From: Desulfovibrio sp.
GTDB lineage: Bacteria > Desulfobacterota > Desulfovibrionia > Desulfovibrionales > Desulfovibrionaceae
Length of the DNA: 64,000 bases
Reading direction: 5' to 3'
Assembly: GCF_019422935.1 (NCBI RefSeq)
Contig: NZ_JAHZCJ010000012.1
Coordinates: 62,001-126,000 of the forward strand
Under the pieces are notes generated by a model that was given only the letters and a program-made list of their open reading frames with translations, had not been told where the DNA came from and did no database searches. This document shows positions 1-10,747 of this stretch, in pieces (within the stretch, counting starts at the first letter, position 1; every line of letters begins with the position of its first letter). Both the position numbers and the translations under genes were made by a program.

Positions 1-2800
1 GCACAACCTGATTGCCAGCTGTATCGCTGAACATTTTTGCCGTGCCCTGAAAACCGCTCACCACAGAAGACGGCATGGCAAGCTCCGCCTTGATGGCAGC
101 CAGCGCCTCCTGCGCCTGAGAAAGCGATACACCGGGCGCAAGGTTGAAAGAGATGGTCACTGCGGCAAACTGCCCCTGATGCGCTACAGAAAGAGGCGCA
201 AAAGCGGGAACCACAGTGGCGACGCTGAGCAGCGGCACAAGACCGCTTGTGCCCGGCAGGCGCACCTTGCCAAGAGCATCGGCCCCGGCCAACCAGTCAG
301 GCCCGTATTCCAGCACCACATGATACTGGTTTTTATCCTGATAGATGGTCGATGCCTGACTTTGCCCAAAGGCATTGCCAAGGGCGGCGTCTACATCCTT
401 CATGCTCAGGCCATAGCGGGCCAGGGCGTCGCGATCCACCTTGACCAGCGTTTCGAGGCCGCGCTCCTCAATATCGCTGTCCACATCCTTGAACAGGGCG
501 TTTGCGGCCATAGCCCTTTGCAACTTGCGCCCCCATGAGCGCAGATCATCCAGATTATCGGCCTGCAAGGTATACTGATACTGCGAGCGCGAACCGCGCC
601 CGCCCATCATGATATCCTGCGCTGGTTGCAGAAAAATCTGCAAGCCCGGTTCTGCAGCAAGTTTGGCACGCAGCCGCCCGATAACGCCCATGGCGTCTAT
701 CTTGCGCTCCGGCAGGGGCTTGAGGGCTATGAACACCCCACCGCCGCCGCGCCCGCCGTTGATATGGCCCGAAACGTGCTGCACGGCTGGATCGGCTTTG
801 ATAACGCCGATGAGCTTGCGCAGCTTTTCCTGCATGGCCTGGAACGAAGCGCTCTGGTCGGCACGTATGCCGCCCATGATAACGCCTGTATCCTGCTGCG
901 GGAAAAATCCTTTTGGCACAACCACATACATCCACACATTGGCGGCAATGACCACCAACAGCGAGCAGATGGTCAGGCGCGGGTGCCGCAGCACCACGGG
1001 CAGGGTTGCAGCGTACCCCTGCTGCATGCCGGAGAGCATGCGCCCCCAGAAGTCCCCCACGCGGGCAAGCACACGCCGCCACCATCCCACAAGCCCGCCC
1101 GAGCCCATCCCGGCGGCCTGAGCTGCTGCGGCATCTTCATGAGTCTTGGAGCGCAGCAGGCGGGCGCTCATCATGGGCGTTGTGGTCAGCGAAACAACCA
1201 TGGAAACCAGCACTGCAGTGGTGAGAACCACTGAAAATTCTCGGAACAGCCGCCCCACCAACCCACCCATGAACAGAATGGGCGTGAATACCGCCACCAG
1301 CGAAATGGAGATGGAAACGACGGTAAAACCCACCTCGCGAGCGCCGCGCAGGGCGGCGCGCAGGGGTGTTTCGCCCATTTCCAGCCGCCGCACGATATTT
1401 TCGAGCACCACGATGGCGTCGTCCACCACAAAGCCAGTGGAAACAGTCAGGGCCATGAGCGAGAGATTGTCCAGACTGTAGCCGCACAGATACATGACAC
1501 CAAAGGTCGCCAGCAAGGACACGGGAGCCGCCACCGCCGGAATGGCCGTGGCCCTGCCGTTGCGTAAAAACAGAAACGTCACCAGCACCACCAGGGCCAT
1601 GGAAAGCGCAAGGCTTTTTTCCACTTCGCGCAGCGAGGCGCGGATGGTCAGCGAGCGGTCAAGCCTCTGCCCCAGATCAGCACTCTCCGGCAGCCATGAG
1701 CGCAACTGCGGCAGCATTTCCTTTACCTGATCAACTGTCTCAATAATGTTGGCCCCAGGCGAACGGAACACAATCAGCAGCACCGCCGGTTTGCCGTCAG
1801 ATACAGCCATGGCGCGCACGTCTTCCGGCCCGTCCTTGACCTCGGCGACATCGGAAAGCCGTACGGTTTTATCCCCCCTGCGGGCAACAATAAGCGACTT
1901 GTAGTCTTCAGACTTGCGCAACTGGTCGCTGGCCCCGATCAGCCAGAACTGGCCGCCGCTCTCCACTTGCCCCTTGGGCATGAAGGCATTGGCAGCCGCC
2001 AGGGCGGTGCGCACATCACTCATGGTCAGCCCCGCGCGGTTGAGCGCATCGGGGATCACGTCCACCCGCACGGCGGGCAGTGCGCCGCCGCCCACAATGA
2101 CCTCGCCCACGCCCGGCAATTGCGAAATTTTCTGCGCAAGCACGGTTGAGGCCGCATCGTACAGCTGGGTACGGGTCAGCACGTCGGAGGTAATGGCCAG
2201 AATCATGATGGGCGCGCCCGCCGGGTTCACCTTGCGGTAGGTGGGGTTGGAGGGCATGGTGGGCAGATTGGAGCGGGCGGCGTTGATGGAGGACTGCACG
2301 TCTCTGGCCGCGCCATCAATGTTTCTGTCAAGGTCGAACTGAAGGATGACTTCCGTATTGGACAATGTGCTACTGGAGGTCATTTCCGTGACCCCGGCAA
2401 TGCGCCCAAGCGAACGTTCAAGAGGGGTGGCCACCGTGGCGGCCATGGTTTCCGGCCCTGCGCCGGGCAGCTTGGCGCGCACGATCACCACGGGAAAATC
2501 CACCTGCGGCAGGGGGGCCACGGGCAACAGCCCAAAAGCCACTATGCCTGCAAGGGCAATGGCAAAGGTTAGCAAGGCCGTGGCAACAGGCCGCCGGATG
2601 AACGGAGCAGAAAGATTGGCCGGCAGAGCCTCCGGGCCAAAACGGTGCCTGCGGCCCTGCTCCAGCAGGGCTTTGAGCCTGCTCGCACGGCCAGGGCTGG
2701 CCTGCCCCTCCGGCTTTGCCGAGGTGACGGCATTGTCGGCCTGTTCAGCAGAAGGGCCTTGCAGAGGCGGATTATCCGCGTCTTGCCGTTCTTTACTCAT
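1..2800 (-). CDS. mdtC: RND efflux transporter subunit (MdtC-like), 3' end outside window
   Basis: Inner-membrane RND proton/drug antiporter subunit, read on the minus strand from ATG 2800 to the left edge (about 933 codons, so roughly 90-100 residues are missing). A 45-50-residue cytoplasmic leader precedes TM1 ([18 protein letters not shown]). The RND TM4 motif [14 protein letters not shown] carries the paired Asp residues of the proton relay, and a later porter segment reads [14 protein letters not shown]. The start overlaps the stop of the upstream RND gene (ATGA), indicating translational coupling. Two different RND subunits behind one membrane-fusion protein is the MdtABC arrangement. 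Substrate cannot be told from sequence. The Mdt assignment rests on order and on the two-subunit design. Confidence 0.9.
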   Translation of the reverse strand, partial: MSKERQDADNPPLQGPSAEQADNAVTSAKPEGQASPGRASRLKALLEQGRRHRFGPEALPANLSAPFIRRPVATALLTFAIALAGIVAFGLLPVAPLPQVDFPVVIVRAKLPGAGPETMAATVATPLERSLGRIAGVTEMTSSSTLSNTEVILQFDLDRNIDGAARDVQSSINAARSNLPTMPSNPTYRKVNPAGAPIMILAITSDVLTRTQLYDAASTVLAQKISQLPGVGEVIVGGGALPAVRVDVIPDALNRAGLTMSDVRTALAAANAFMPKGQVESGGQFWLIGASDQLRKSEDYKSLIVARRGDKTVRLSDVAEVKDGPEDVRAMAVSDGKPAVLLIVFRSPGANIIETVDQVKEMLPQLRSWLPESADLGQRLDRSLTIRASLREVEKSLALSMALVVLVTFLFLRNGRATAIPAVAAPVSLLATFGVMYLCGYSLDNLSLMALTVSTGFVVDDAIVVLENIVRRLEMGETPLRAALRGAREVGFTVVSISISLVAVFTPILFMGGLVGRLFREFSVVLTTAVLVSMVVSLTTTPMMSARLLRSKTHEDAAAAQAAGMGSGGLVGWWRRVLARVGDFWGRMLSGMQQGYAATLPVVLRHPRLTICSLLVVIAANVWMYVVVPKGFFPQQDTGVIMGGIRADQSASFQAMQEKLRKLIGVIKADPAVQHVSGHINGGRGGGGVFIALKPLPERKIDAMGVIGRLRAKLAAEPGLQIFLQPAQDIMMGGRGSRSQYQYTLQADNLDDLRSWGRKLQRAMAANALFKDVDSDIEERGLETLVKVDRDALARYGLSMKDVDAALGNAFGQSQASTIYQDKNQYHVVLEYGPDWLAGADALGKVRLPGTSGLVPLLSVATVVPAFAPLSVAHQGQFAAVTISFNLAPGVSLSQAQEALAAIKAELAMPSSVVSGFQGTAKMFSDTAGNQVV

Positions 2801-5800
2801 GGCCGGGCCTCTTGCGGAGGCTTGCTCCTGGCTGCGGTTCCGCCCTGCCCTGCTCCGCTGTCTGCCGCATGGCCCTTGAAGCGGCGGCTCACGCGGTCAA
2901 ACCACAGATAGATAACAGGCGTTGTGAACAGGGTGAGCGCCTGGCTGAAAATAAGCCCGCCAACCATGGTCACGCCCAGAGGACGCCGCAATTCCGCGCC
3001 CATGCCCCAGCCGACCATAAGGGGCAATGCGCCCAGCAGAGCCGCCATTGTGGTCATGAGGATGGGCCGCAGACGCAGCAGGCAAGCCTGACGAATGGCG
3101 GCAAGCGGCTCCTTGCCTTCGTTGCGTTCTGCATCCAGCGCAAAGTCGATCATCATGATGGCGTTTTTCTTGACGATGCCGATGAGCAGGATGATGCCGA
3201 TGATACCCACCACGCCAAGATCCATATCTGCCAGTATCAGGGCCAGCAGCGCCCCCACGCCCGCAGACGGCAGGGTGGAAAGAATGGTGACGGGGTGAAC
3301 GTAACTTTCGTACAGCACGCCCAGCACGATATACATGGTGATGATGGCCGCCAGAATAAGCCAGACCTGATTGTCCGTAGATGTGGTGAAGGCCTTGGCC
3401 GCGCCCTGCAACTGGGTGCGCAGGGCCGTGGGCAGCTCCAGTTCTTTTTCGGTTTCTTCCACAGCTTTGACCGCCGCGCCCAGCGAAGAGCCGCGCGCCA
3501 CGTTGAAAGAAATGGTCGCCACCGGGAACTGCCCCTGACGCGCAATGGAGAGCCGCACGGGGCGCTCCTCAAGCGTTGCCAGGCTTGTGAGCGGCACTGG
3601 TTTGCCGTCGCCGCCCGTAACATAGATATTTTCAATGGACTGCGGCCCCAGGCGGAAACGGGGGGCGGTTTCAAGCACGACCTTGTACTGGTTGGTCTGC
3701 GTGAAAATGGTTGAAATCAGCCGCTGCCCAAGGGCATCGTACAGAGCGTTGTCAATGGTCGACATGCTTATGCCAAGGCGGCCAGCGGCGTCACGATTAA
3801 TGTTCAGCCATGCCATGCGGCCCGGATTCTGGTAGTCGCTGGTGACCATTTCAAGCTCTGGCCGCTGGGCAAGGGCGTTCACAATACGCGGCAGCCACTG
3901 ATCCAGCTGATCCCTGTCCAGCGCTTCTATTGAAAACTGGTACTGGGTGCGTGAAATGCGGTCTTCTATGGTCAGATCCTGTACAGGCTGCAAATACAGA
4001 GTCATACCGGGCAGAGCAGTGGATTTTTCCATAATGCGACGCGCAATGGCAGGCGCGCGGGCATCACGGTCATCCAGCGGCTTCAGTTCCACCGAAAGGC
4101 GTGAAGTTCCCATGCTCTGGTTGACGCCGTCCACACCCACAAAAAACACCACGCTCTCAACCGCAGGGTCTTGCAGTATGAGGTCGGCCAACTGGCGTTG
4201 CCGCCCGGCCATGGCCTCAAAGGACGTATCCTGCGGCGCTTCGGCCACCCCCTGGATGACGCCCGTATCCTGCACAGGAAAAAAGCCCTTGGGTACGCCA
4301 ATGTACAGCAGAACCGTGAGCACCAGCGTTCCCACCGCCACAGCCAGAGTCAGGCTCTGGTGTTGCAGTACCCAATCGAGTTTTTCTTCATACCAGGCCA
4401 GCAGACGCGTAAAAAAACTGCCGTCTTCCTGCTGCGCATGACTTCCGTCATGCTGCTCGGGGCGCAGCATGATGGCGCAGAGCATGGGCGTGAGCGTGAG
4501 TGAAATAACCGCAGAAATAAGAATGGTCACGGCCAGCGTTACCGCAAATTCGCGGAACAGCCGCCCCACCACATCCCCCATGAACAGCAGGGGAATAAGC
4601 ACCGCCACCAGCGAAATGGTCAGCGAAATAATGGTAAAGCCTATCTGCCCTGCCCCGGTCAGGGCGGCCTGCACGGGTTTTTGCCCCTGCTCAAGATAGC
4701 GCGAGATATTTTCAATCACCACAATGGCGTCATCCACCACAAAGCCGGTGGCGATAACCAGAGCCATGAGCGTGAGATTGTTCAGCGAGTACCCGGCAAG
4801 ATGCATGACGCCAAGGGTGCCCACCAGCGAAAGCGGCACAGCCAGAGCAGGAATAATGGTGGCCCTGGCATTGCGCAAAAACAGCCAGATAACCCAGATC
4901 ACCAGCGCCACAGCCAGCAGCAATTCAAGCTGCACATCGTGTACCGTGGCGCGGATGGTTGTGGTGCGGTCCGTAACCACGCGCACGTCCACATTGCCGG
5001 GCAAGGTTTGCTTGAGCACGGGCAAAAGCCGCAAAACCCTGTCTGCAACGTCTATGACGTTGGCTCCTGGCTGGCGTTGCACCGAGAGAACGATTGCAGG
5101 CCGAAAGCTCATGCCCTCCCCTGCCACATAGGCTGCAAGGCGGGCGTTTTCCGCACCCTCCACCACTTCGGCCACGTCGCGCAGGCGCAGAGGGCCGCCG
5201 TCCTTGTAGCCGATTATGGCCTCGGCATAGGCATCGGCAGAGGCAAGCTGATCGTTGGCGTCAATGGTGCTGGCCCGTTCCGGGCCGTCAAAGCTGCCCT
5301 TGGCGTTGTTGACGTTGGCCTTGGAAATGGCCGTGCGCACGTCCGCCAAGGTAAGGCCCGCATTGGCCAGCGCCTTGGGGTTCACCTGCACCCGCACGGC
5401 GGGGCGCTGCCCGCCTGAAAGCGTCACAAGGCCCACACCAGGCAGTTGCGAGATTTTCTGGGCCATGCGTGTGTCTACCAGGTCTTCCAGCCGGGTGAGG
5501 GGCATGGCGTCGCTGGTGACGGCAAGGGTGATGACCGGGGGATCCGCCGGGTTAACCTTGTTGTAAATGGGCGGCGAAGGCAGATCGCTGGGCAGCAGGT
5601 TATTTGCGGCGTTGATGGCCGCCTGCACTTCCTGCTCGGCCACATCCAACGCAAGCGTGAGGTCGAATTGCAGGGTCACCACCGAGGCGCCGGCGGAGGA
5701 AAGGGAACTCATCTGCACAAGGCCGGGCATGAGGCCAAACTGGCGCTCAAGGGGGGCCGTGACGACAGAGGCCATAACATCAGGCGATGCGCCAGGATAG

Positions 5801-5949
5801 AGCGTCTGGACCTGAATGGTGGGGTAATCTATCTGAGGCAGGGCCGCCACGGGCAAATAGCGGTATCCAAGCAGCCCTGAAAGAAACAGGGCCACCATGA
5901 GCAGCGAGGTGGCGATGGGCCGTAAAATAAATATGCGCGATAGGTTCAT
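2797..5949 (-). CDS. mdtB: RND efflux transporter subunit (MdtB-like)
   Basis: Full-length RND antiporter of 1050 residues, the usual AcrB/MdtB size. It starts [20 protein letters not shown] (TM1). The proton-relay pair D406/D407 lies in [15 protein letters not shown], matching AcrB Asp407/Asp408. Two porter/TM repeats are evident, the second TM set beginning near [25 protein letters not shown] ribosome site lies about 13 bases upstream of ATG 5949. The gene sits 67 bases after the membrane-fusion gene and overlaps the next RND gene by 4 bases. Expected to form a heteromeric trimer with the product of 1-2800 and to dock on an outer-membrane TolC-type channel that is not encoded in this window. 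Confidence 0.93.
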   Translation of the reverse strand: MNLSRIFILRPIATSLLMVALFLSGLLGYRYLPVAALPQIDYPTIQVQTLYPGASPDVMASVVTAPLERQFGLMPGLVQMSSLSSAGASVVTLQFDLTLALDVAEQEVQAAINAANNLLPSDLPSPPIYNKVNPADPPVITLAVTSDAMPLTRLEDLVDTRMAQKISQLPGVGLVTLSGGQRPAVRVQVNPKALANAGLTLADVRTAISKANVNNAKGSFDGPERASTIDANDQLASADAYAEAIIGYKDGGPLRLRDVAEVVEGAENARLAAYVAGEGMSFRPAIVLSVQRQPGANVIDVADRVLRLLPVLKQTLPGNVDVRVVTDRTTTIRATVHDVQLELLLAVALVIWVIWLFLRNARATIIPALAVPLSLVGTLGVMHLAGYSLNNLTLMALVIATGFVVDDAIVVIENISRYLEQGQKPVQAALTGAGQIGFTIISLTISLVAVLIPLLFMGDVVGRLFREFAVTLAVTILISAVISLTLTPMLCAIMLRPEQHDGSHAQQEDGSFFTRLLAWYEEKLDWVLQHQSLTLAVAVGTLVLTVLLYIGVPKGFFPVQDTGVIQGVAEAPQDTSFEAMAGRQRQLADLILQDPAVESVVFFVGVDGVNQSMGTSRLSVELKPLDDRDARAPAIARRIMEKSTALPGMTLYLQPVQDLTIEDRISRTQYQFSIEALDRDQLDQWLPRIVNALAQRPELEMVTSDYQNPGRMAWLNINRDAAGRLGISMSTIDNALYDALGQRLISTIFTQTNQYKVVLETAPRFRLGPQSIENIYVTGGDGKPVPLTSLATLEERPVRLSIARQGQFPVATISFNVARGSSLGAAVKAVEETEKELELPTALRTQLQGAAKAFTTSTDNQVWLILAAIITMYIVLGVLYESYVHPVTILSTLPSAGVGALLALILADMDLGVVGIIGIILLIGIVKKNAIMMIDFALDAERNEGKEPLAAIRQACLLRLRPILMTTMAALLGALPLMVGWGMGAELRRPLGVTMVGGLIFSQALTLFTTPVIYLWFDRVSRRFKGHAADSGAGQGGTAARSKPPQEARP

Positions 5950-6016
5950 ATGGCGGGTGCTCCCCCTTGCGGGAAGGGGTGGAAGACACGGTGGGCATTC
6001 CGGCTACGCCGGGCTG

Positions 6017-7243
6017 CTATTCTGCGGGCTGTGCCTTGGGCGTTTCTGCGGTGGCCGTAATTTTCACTTCAATACCATCGCGCAGGCGGTCAAGACCGTC
6101 TACCACCACCTGTTCGCCTGGTTCAAGGCCCTTATCAATAACGGTCAGGGCGTCCGTGGCAATGCCGGGGGTTACAGGTCGCACCGTTACGGCATCCTGC
6201 CCCTTGCCATTCTTGGCCGCCACATAGACGTAAGCTCCGCGCGACCCGAGCTGCACCGCCGAGGTGGGTACTGTGACGGCATTTTTAATGACGCGCACCT
6301 GCAAACGGGCGTTAACGAACTGGTTGGGGTACAAGGCCCCTTCCGTGTTGGGAAAACGCGCCTTGAGCTTTACCGTGCCGGTGGAAAGATCAATCTGGTT
6401 GTCCAGCGAGAGCAGCCCGCCCACATCAAGCAGATGTTTCTGCTCTCTGTCCCAGGCCTGAACAGGCAAGGGGCGGCGGTCAACGTCATCTTCGTGAGCA
6501 CGCAGAGCCTGCACGACCAGCGGCACCTGACTTTCCGGCAGGGTGAACACGACATCACAGGGGCTGACCTCGGTAATGCGTACAATGCCGGATGTGTCCG
6601 AGGCTTTTATCATGTTGCCTTCGTCCACATTGCGCAGGCCCAGGCGGCCCGATGTGGGGGCCGTGATGCGGCTGTAGCTCAACTGGAGAGCGGCGGAATC
6701 CACAGCGGCCTTGTCGGCCTCTACCGTGCCCTCGTACTGGCGCACAAGGGCGCGCTGGGTTTCAAACTGCTGTGTCGCAATAAAATTGCCCTCTGCAAGC
6801 TTGGCATAGCGGGCCAGATCCTTGCGGGCATTGTCCAGCTGGGCCTGATCCTTGGCAAGAGTCCCGCGCGCCTGATCCAGCGTGGCCTGAAAAGGTCTAG
6901 GGTCGATCTCCGCCAGCAAGTCGCCAGCCTTGACCCGCTGGCCTTCCTTGAAATGCAGGCGTTGCAACTGGCCGTCCACACGACTGGTCACGAGCACATC
7001 GCTTGAGGGCAGCACCGTGCCCAAGCCATTGAGAAAATGGGGAACATCCTGAGCAAGAGCGGCGGCAACCCGCACGGGCGGCGTATCCATACCCATGCCG
7101 CGGCGCGCCTGATTGCCGCTAAAAAATAAACGCCAGCACAGCAGCGCAACCACTGCCAGCAGCAAAAGCAGCACCCATCGACGCTTGCCTGAAAACAAAC
7201 CAAAAGCAGAGGCCATGCTCTGCCGAGATTGAAGACCGGGCAT
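6017..7243 (-). CDS. mdtA: Periplasmic membrane-fusion protein of RND pump (MdtA-like)
   Basis: Adaptor of 408 residues linking RND pump and outer-membrane channel. An N-terminal membrane anchor (WVLLLLLAVVALLCWRLFF) is followed by a lipoyl-like half (SRVDGQLQRLHFKEGQRVKAGDLLAEIDPRPF), an alpha-hairpin rich in Gln, Ala and Lys, the second lipoyl half (ITAPTSGRLGLRNVDEGNMI), a beta barrel and a C-terminal membrane-proximal domain. These are the standard HlyD/AcrA family parts. The ATG at 7243 overlaps the kinase stop as TAATG, so it is probably translationally coupled. An internal ATG at 7216 is a possible alternative start. Upstream neighbours are the sensor kinase and regulator, downstream the two RND subunits. 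Confidence 0.92.
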   Translation of the reverse strand: MPGLQSRQSMASAFGLFSGKRRWVLLLLLAVVALLCWRLFFSGNQARRGMGMDTPPVRVAAALAQDVPHFLNGLGTVLPSSDVLVTSRVDGQLQRLHFKEGQRVKAGDLLAEIDPRPFQATLDQARGTLAKDQAQLDNARKDLARYAKLAEGNFIATQQFETQRALVRQYEGTVEADKAAVDSAALQLSYSRITAPTSGRLGLRNVDEGNMIKASDTSGIVRITEVSPCDVVFTLPESQVPLVVQALRAHEDDVDRRPLPVQAWDREQKHLLDVGGLLSLDNQIDLSTGTVKLKARFPNTEGALYPNQFVNARLQVRVIKNAVTVPTSAVQLGSRGAYVYVAAKNGKGQDAVTVRPVTPGIATDALTVIDKGLEPGEQVVVDGLDRLRDGIEVKITATAETPKAQPAE

Positions 7244-8826
7244 TATATGTCAACTCCATGAGATGTCTGAGAAAATATTACACGGAAGACAGCTTCGCCG
7301 TCTGCCGGATCTGAAACCATATCAAGCCGCCAGCCAAGCCTTTCGCAGGCTCTGAGCGCCAGCGAAAGACCAAGGCCACTGCCGCTGACTGCCTTTTGGG
7401 TACAGCGCACACCCCTGGCAAAAATATCAACACCAGGGGGGATACACCCGCGATTGCGAACAAGCAGCTCTCCCTGACACAGGGAAACACTGGCGCGCCC
7501 ATTTTCAGTATACTGGCAGGCATTGTCCAGCAGATTGTTGAACACGATCGCCGCCAGTTCTTTTTGCCCACGGGCCAGTACAGTGGGGGCGATATCAGCT
7601 TGCAAAGCTACAGGCGGGCGCTGCTCCGGGCCTCGCCCGTGCGCTTTTTTGCCAGCGATGCGTGGCGTGGGCACCGTGGCAGTTTCATGGGAGGGGGCAT
7701 CATTACCTGAAAAAGACGATTGAGACGGTGCATCAGCAAGGCCCGAGGCAAATTCAGAGGCCAAGTCAGTACTACTAACAGGAGCAGGATCGGGCAAGCG
7801 GCCGGAAGCAGAAGAGCAATGCAGCAGACCGTCCCCTTCCATTTCCCGCACTATCCCCCACAGCAAAGCGCTGCAATCCAGCGTTTGAAATTCTATTTCT
7901 TCGGGCCGGCGAGCCAGCATCAGCAGGGTGCGCACGGTATTGGACATACGAGCCGTTGTGCGCAACAGGCGCTGCACCACCGGGGCGAGACTTTCAGCCT
8001 GCGGCAGCCTTTGCAGTTGCAGTTCAAGAATTTCAAGGCCGCCCTGCATAACTGTTAGCGGCGTACGCAGCTCATGGCTCACATCGCCCGTGAAGTTGCT
8101 TTCGCGCAAAACAAACCGTTGCAGGGCTTCTTCGCGCGCAGCAATAGCCCGCGCCAGTACGCCCACTTCGTCATCAAGACCTGTCAGCGGAATGGGAGCC
8201 ATGCCATCCGGCGTTTCCTGCGCATGGGCCTGCATACGCTCCGGGGGTCGGCTTTCCACAGCAGTGGTGAGCCTGCTGAGCGGCCCGGTGAGGCGGCGGC
8301 TCAGCACAACCGCCAGCACAACCGCCAGCGCGAGGCCGCTGACGGCGCAGAGCAACAAAATACGGTTCAGGCGCTGCTTCAGGGCCAAAAAAGCGCCCGT
8401 GCCGCCATTAAGCACATAGATGACGTCATCCCTGCGCTCAATGAGAATAAATTCTTCCATGTGGTTGATGAAGTGCAGGCCGTCCGGCATCTCCTGCCAC
8501 TGCTGCGGTACCTGCTTGCCCACAAGAAAACGCCAGTGCATGACCACGGCAAGGTCTTCGCCGTAATAGAGGTTGCCGCCGCCGTTGTCTTCGGCTTCCC
8601 AGGCGCGTTTTTCTGCCTCAATAAAGGCTTCCATCACGGGTCTTGCGTGCCAGCCCACAAGGTAGGTTGCCAGCGAATCAAAGGAGAGCCGCCCCACGAT
8701 GCCCAGGGCCGCGCTCATGATCAGGGCCAGAAACACAAAAGCCGCCAGCAGACGACGGCGGATGCTGGTTCTGCGGCGGGGTGCGGCTGCGTAGCTGCCT
8801 GCAAGCGGTGGTTCTGGCCGGGGCAT
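7243..8826 (-). CDS. Two-component sensor histidine kinase
   Basis: Membrane sensor kinase of 527 residues. TM1 is near 27-47, a periplasmic sensor runs about 48-155, TM2 is near 156-176 and HAMP about 177-235. H251 in HELRTPLTVM is the predicted phosphorylated residue, N435 (LLDNACQYT) is in the N box and GSGLGLSLA is the G box. Residues about 331-405, between the dimerisation and ATPase parts, form a Ser/Pro/Ala-rich low-complexity insert that ordinary kinases lack. Its start overlaps the regulator stop by ATGA. With an OmpR-type partner, BOF proteins upstream and an RND pump downstream, it most likely controls the pump in response to envelope stress. The set resembles the ygiW-qseBC arrangement, but the signal is unknown. 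Confidence 0.93.
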   Translation of the reverse strand: MPRPEPPLAGSYAAAPRRRTSIRRRLLAAFVFLALIMSAALGIVGRLSFDSLATYLVGWHARPVMEAFIEAEKRAWEAEDNGGGNLYYGEDLAVVMHWRFLVGKQVPQQWQEMPDGLHFINHMEEFILIERRDDVIYVLNGGTGAFLALKQRLNRILLLCAVSGLALAVVLAVVLSRRLTGPLSRLTTAVESRPPERMQAHAQETPDGMAPIPLTGLDDEVGVLARAIAAREEALQRFVLRESNFTGDVSHELRTPLTVMQGGLEILELQLQRLPQAESLAPVVQRLLRTTARMSNTVRTLLMLARRPEEIEFQTLDCSALLWGIVREMEGDGLLHCSSASGRLPDPAPVSSTDLASEFASGLADAPSQSSFSGNDAPSHETATVPTPRIAGKKAHGRGPEQRPPVALQADIAPTVLARGQKELAAIVFNNLLDNACQYTENGRASVSLCQGELLVRNRGCIPPGVDIFARGVRCTQKAVSGSGLGLSLALRACERLGWRLDMVSDPADGEAVFRVIFSQTSHGVDI

Positions 8827-9536
8827 CAGTCGTTGTCTCCGGGGTCGGTACTCAGGCGATAGCCTACATGCGGCACGGTGTGCAGCAGGGGGGCGGCAAA
8901 GGGTTTGTCCAGTTCGCGCCGCAGCTCATGAATATGGGTGCGCAGGGCGCTGCCTTCCGGCGGGTCGTCCCCCCAGAGGGCGTGCTCCAGGTCTTCGCGC
9001 CGCACGAGGCCGGGCGCAACGCGCATCAGTTCATCAAGAATGCGAAAACCCGTGGGGCTCAGGCGCAGGCGGCGGCCCTGCCGCTCGGCCCAGTGCTCGC
9101 CCGAATTAAATGTCAGATCCGCATATGTCCACACAGCCCCGCCATCGGCGCTATTGCCGGAAGACATGCGCCCACGCCGCAGCAGGGCACGTATGCGGGC
9201 TTCAAGCTCCTTGAGGGCAAAAGGTTTGACGAGGTAATCGTCAGCCCCGGCTTCAAGCCCCTGCACCCGGTCTGCCACGGCATCCCTGGCTGTAAGCATG
9301 ATGATGGGAGTGTGTTTGTGGTGCTTGTCGCGCAGTTCGCGGCACAGGCTTATGCCGTCAATGCCGGGCAGCATTATGTCCAGCACTATGCAGTCAAAGT
9401 GCTGGTCAAGCGCCATGGCAAGACCCGTTCTGCCGTTGCGCGCGCAGTCAAGCTCATAGCCCAGCGGTTCCAGAAAGGCGTAGAGGTTGGCGAGAATATC
9501 CTCGTTGTCCTCCACAAGCAAAAGGGCAACGGCCAT
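8826..9536 (-). CDS. OmpR/QseB-type response regulator
   Basis: Response regulator of 236 residues. The receiver domain (1-120) carries the acidic pocket VEDNED, phosphoacceptor D53 in CIVLDIMLPG and K104 in YLVKPF. The C-terminal winged helix ends with RTHIHELRRELDKPF, typical of OmpR/PhoB DNA-binding domains. It lies 3 bases after the BOF gene and overlaps the kinase start by 4 bases, so it is in one operon with them. It is expected to be phosphorylated by the adjacent kinase and to regulate the BOF-kinase-RND cluster. The DNA target is not identified. Confidence 0.94.
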   Translation of the reverse strand: MAVALLLVEDNEDILANLYAFLEPLGYELDCARNGRTGLAMALDQHFDCIVLDIMLPGIDGISLCRELRDKHHKHTPIIMLTARDAVADRVQGLEAGADDYLVKPFALKELEARIRALLRRGRMSSGNSADGGAVWTYADLTFNSGEHWAERQGRRLRLSPTGFRILDELMRVAPGLVRREDLEHALWGDDPPEGSALRTHIHELRRELDKPFAAPLLHTVPHVGYRLSTDPGDND

Positions 9537-9538
9537 TG

Positions 9539-9988
9539 TCAGCGCCTTGCAGGGCCAGTTTTTTGCGCCGGAGCCGCTGTTTCAGGCAGATCCTTTGGCG
9601 TTATGGGCCCCATGACGGATATGGAATCCACTTCCACCTCGTTGGGCCGCTTGCGGTTCCAGTCCACATGCCCTTGCAGGCGCACCTTGTCCTTGGGCGT
9701 GATCGTCAGTTGCTCAAAAATTTTGTTGTCGATTTCCACAACAACCTGACCACTGTGATCCTCAAACAGGTAGCGGTGCTTGCGGCGTGGCAGCTTTTCC
9801 ACCAGATGCCCCTCAAGAACGCATGGCGCGTCATCCTGCGCGCCCAGCACGTCAACAGCCCGCGTTACGGTGGTGGCAACGCCAGGCCCTTCAAAACCCG
9901 CTGCGACCGGAGCTGATTCCATAGAGATCACAAGACTGAACGCAAGGAACAGAATAAAAAGATACGGGGCGGGGCGCACTGTTTGCAT
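9539..9988 (-). CDS. Periplasmic OB-fold stress protein, YgiW/YdeI (BOF) family
   Basis: Secreted protein of 149 residues with an N-terminal signal segment (YLFILFLAFSLVISME) and a BOF-type OB fold. The fold is recognised by LEGHLVEKLPRRKHRYLFED, VVVEIDNKIFEQL and VRLQGHVDW. YgiW and YdeI proteins of this family are periplasmic stress-tolerance proteins. In enteric bacteria ygiW lies beside qseBC, and here the gene likewise lies directly upstream of an OmpR-type regulator and kinase. A short proline/alanine-rich tail follows the fold. It is the second BOF protein of the locus (compare 10144-10536). Ligand unknown. Confidence 0.85.
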   Translation of the reverse strand: MQTVRPAPYLFILFLAFSLVISMESAPVAAGFEGPGVATTVTRAVDVLGAQDDAPCVLEGHLVEKLPRRKHRYLFEDHSGQVVVEIDNKIFEQLTITPKDKVRLQGHVDWNRKRPNEVEVDSISVMGPITPKDLPETAAPAQKTGPARR

Positions 9989-10078
9989 GCTGTTCTCCAG
10001 AAAGGCCGGGCTGCGCCGCCGGATGGATTAATTTACTGTGGGGAGTGAAGGCAGGAGGCAGAAGATATTTTAAAAGCA

Positions 10079-10125
10079 GTTCCCGATGCCCGCGCACTGT
10101 GGCGCAGCCTGCGGACATCGGGAAA
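10079..10125 (-). terminator. Hairpin between the two BOF genes
   Basis: An exact 9-base inverted repeat, TTCCCGATG (10080-10088) against CATCGGGAA (10116-10124), with a further GCGC pairing inside. On the minus strand it is followed by CTGCTTTTAAAAT. It lies just downstream of the first BOF gene and may end part of its transcription, separating it from the operon starting at 9988. Confidence 0.5.
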
Positions 10126-10143
10126 TTTCCGCAATTTCGCGGT

Positions 10144-10536
10144 CTACTGCTGCATTTCAGCCTTACGCACGGCCATCACGCCTTCTTTGCCAGCCTTGAC
10201 CACCATGACGCCGGTCAGGTGAACCTTGCTCTGCGCTTCAATATGCGCGGCAGCGGCGGCCTTTTTGCCAAGGGCCACGGTCATGCGGCCAGTGCTGTCT
10301 TCAAAGACGTAGCGGTTTTTCTTGCCCTGCACAGGTTCCACGATGGTGCCGGTAACGGACACGGGGGTTTTGTTGGCAGCGGCCAAAGCCTTGGCTACCG
10401 TATCGACCGGAGCGACTTTTGTCACGCCCTTGGCCTTGCGGGCAGCATGAGGGGCAGCAGGAGCATCGGTGGTGCTGGCGGCAAAGGCCGGGGCGGCAAG
10501 CATGAGGGACATGATCATAACGAGCAGATAACGCAT
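10144..10536 (-). CDS. Second periplasmic BOF-family OB-fold protein
   Basis: Predicted 130-residue secreted protein. The start at 10536 is chosen because a GGAGG lies 5 bases upstream (CCTCC at 10541-10545) and it begins directly with a signal peptide, MRYLLVMIMSLMLAAPAFA. The mature part has an Ala-rich linker and then a BOF fold: VTGTIVEPVQGKKNRYVFED, TVALGKKAAAAAHI and VHLTGVMVVK. The KNRYVFED motif corresponds to KHRYLFED in the neighbour, so the two are paralogues. It marks the left boundary of ordinary chromosomal genes before the phage-derived cluster. Confidence 0.85.
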   Translation of the reverse strand: MRYLLVMIMSLMLAAPAFAASTTDAPAAPHAARKAKGVTKVAPVDTVAKALAAANKTPVSVTGTIVEPVQGKKNRYVFEDSTGRMTVALGKKAAAAAHIEAQSKVHLTGVMVVKAGKEGVMAVRKAEMQQ

Positions 10537-10747
10537 ATTTCCTCCAGAAACGTGCTTAAAAATTTTATGCAACGCGCCACATGTCGCGTGCGGACTTACA
10601 TTGCAAACATGCACGTCAGCAAAACGTTAAGAATGCCCCTCCCTGCCTGTAAAAAAAATATTTCTCTGCTGCGTCTTTCACACGGGTGCCCTTTATTAAC
10701 AGACGCAGTCCTTGTGATGCCGCTTCAAAACTGGTATGGTGGCTTAT

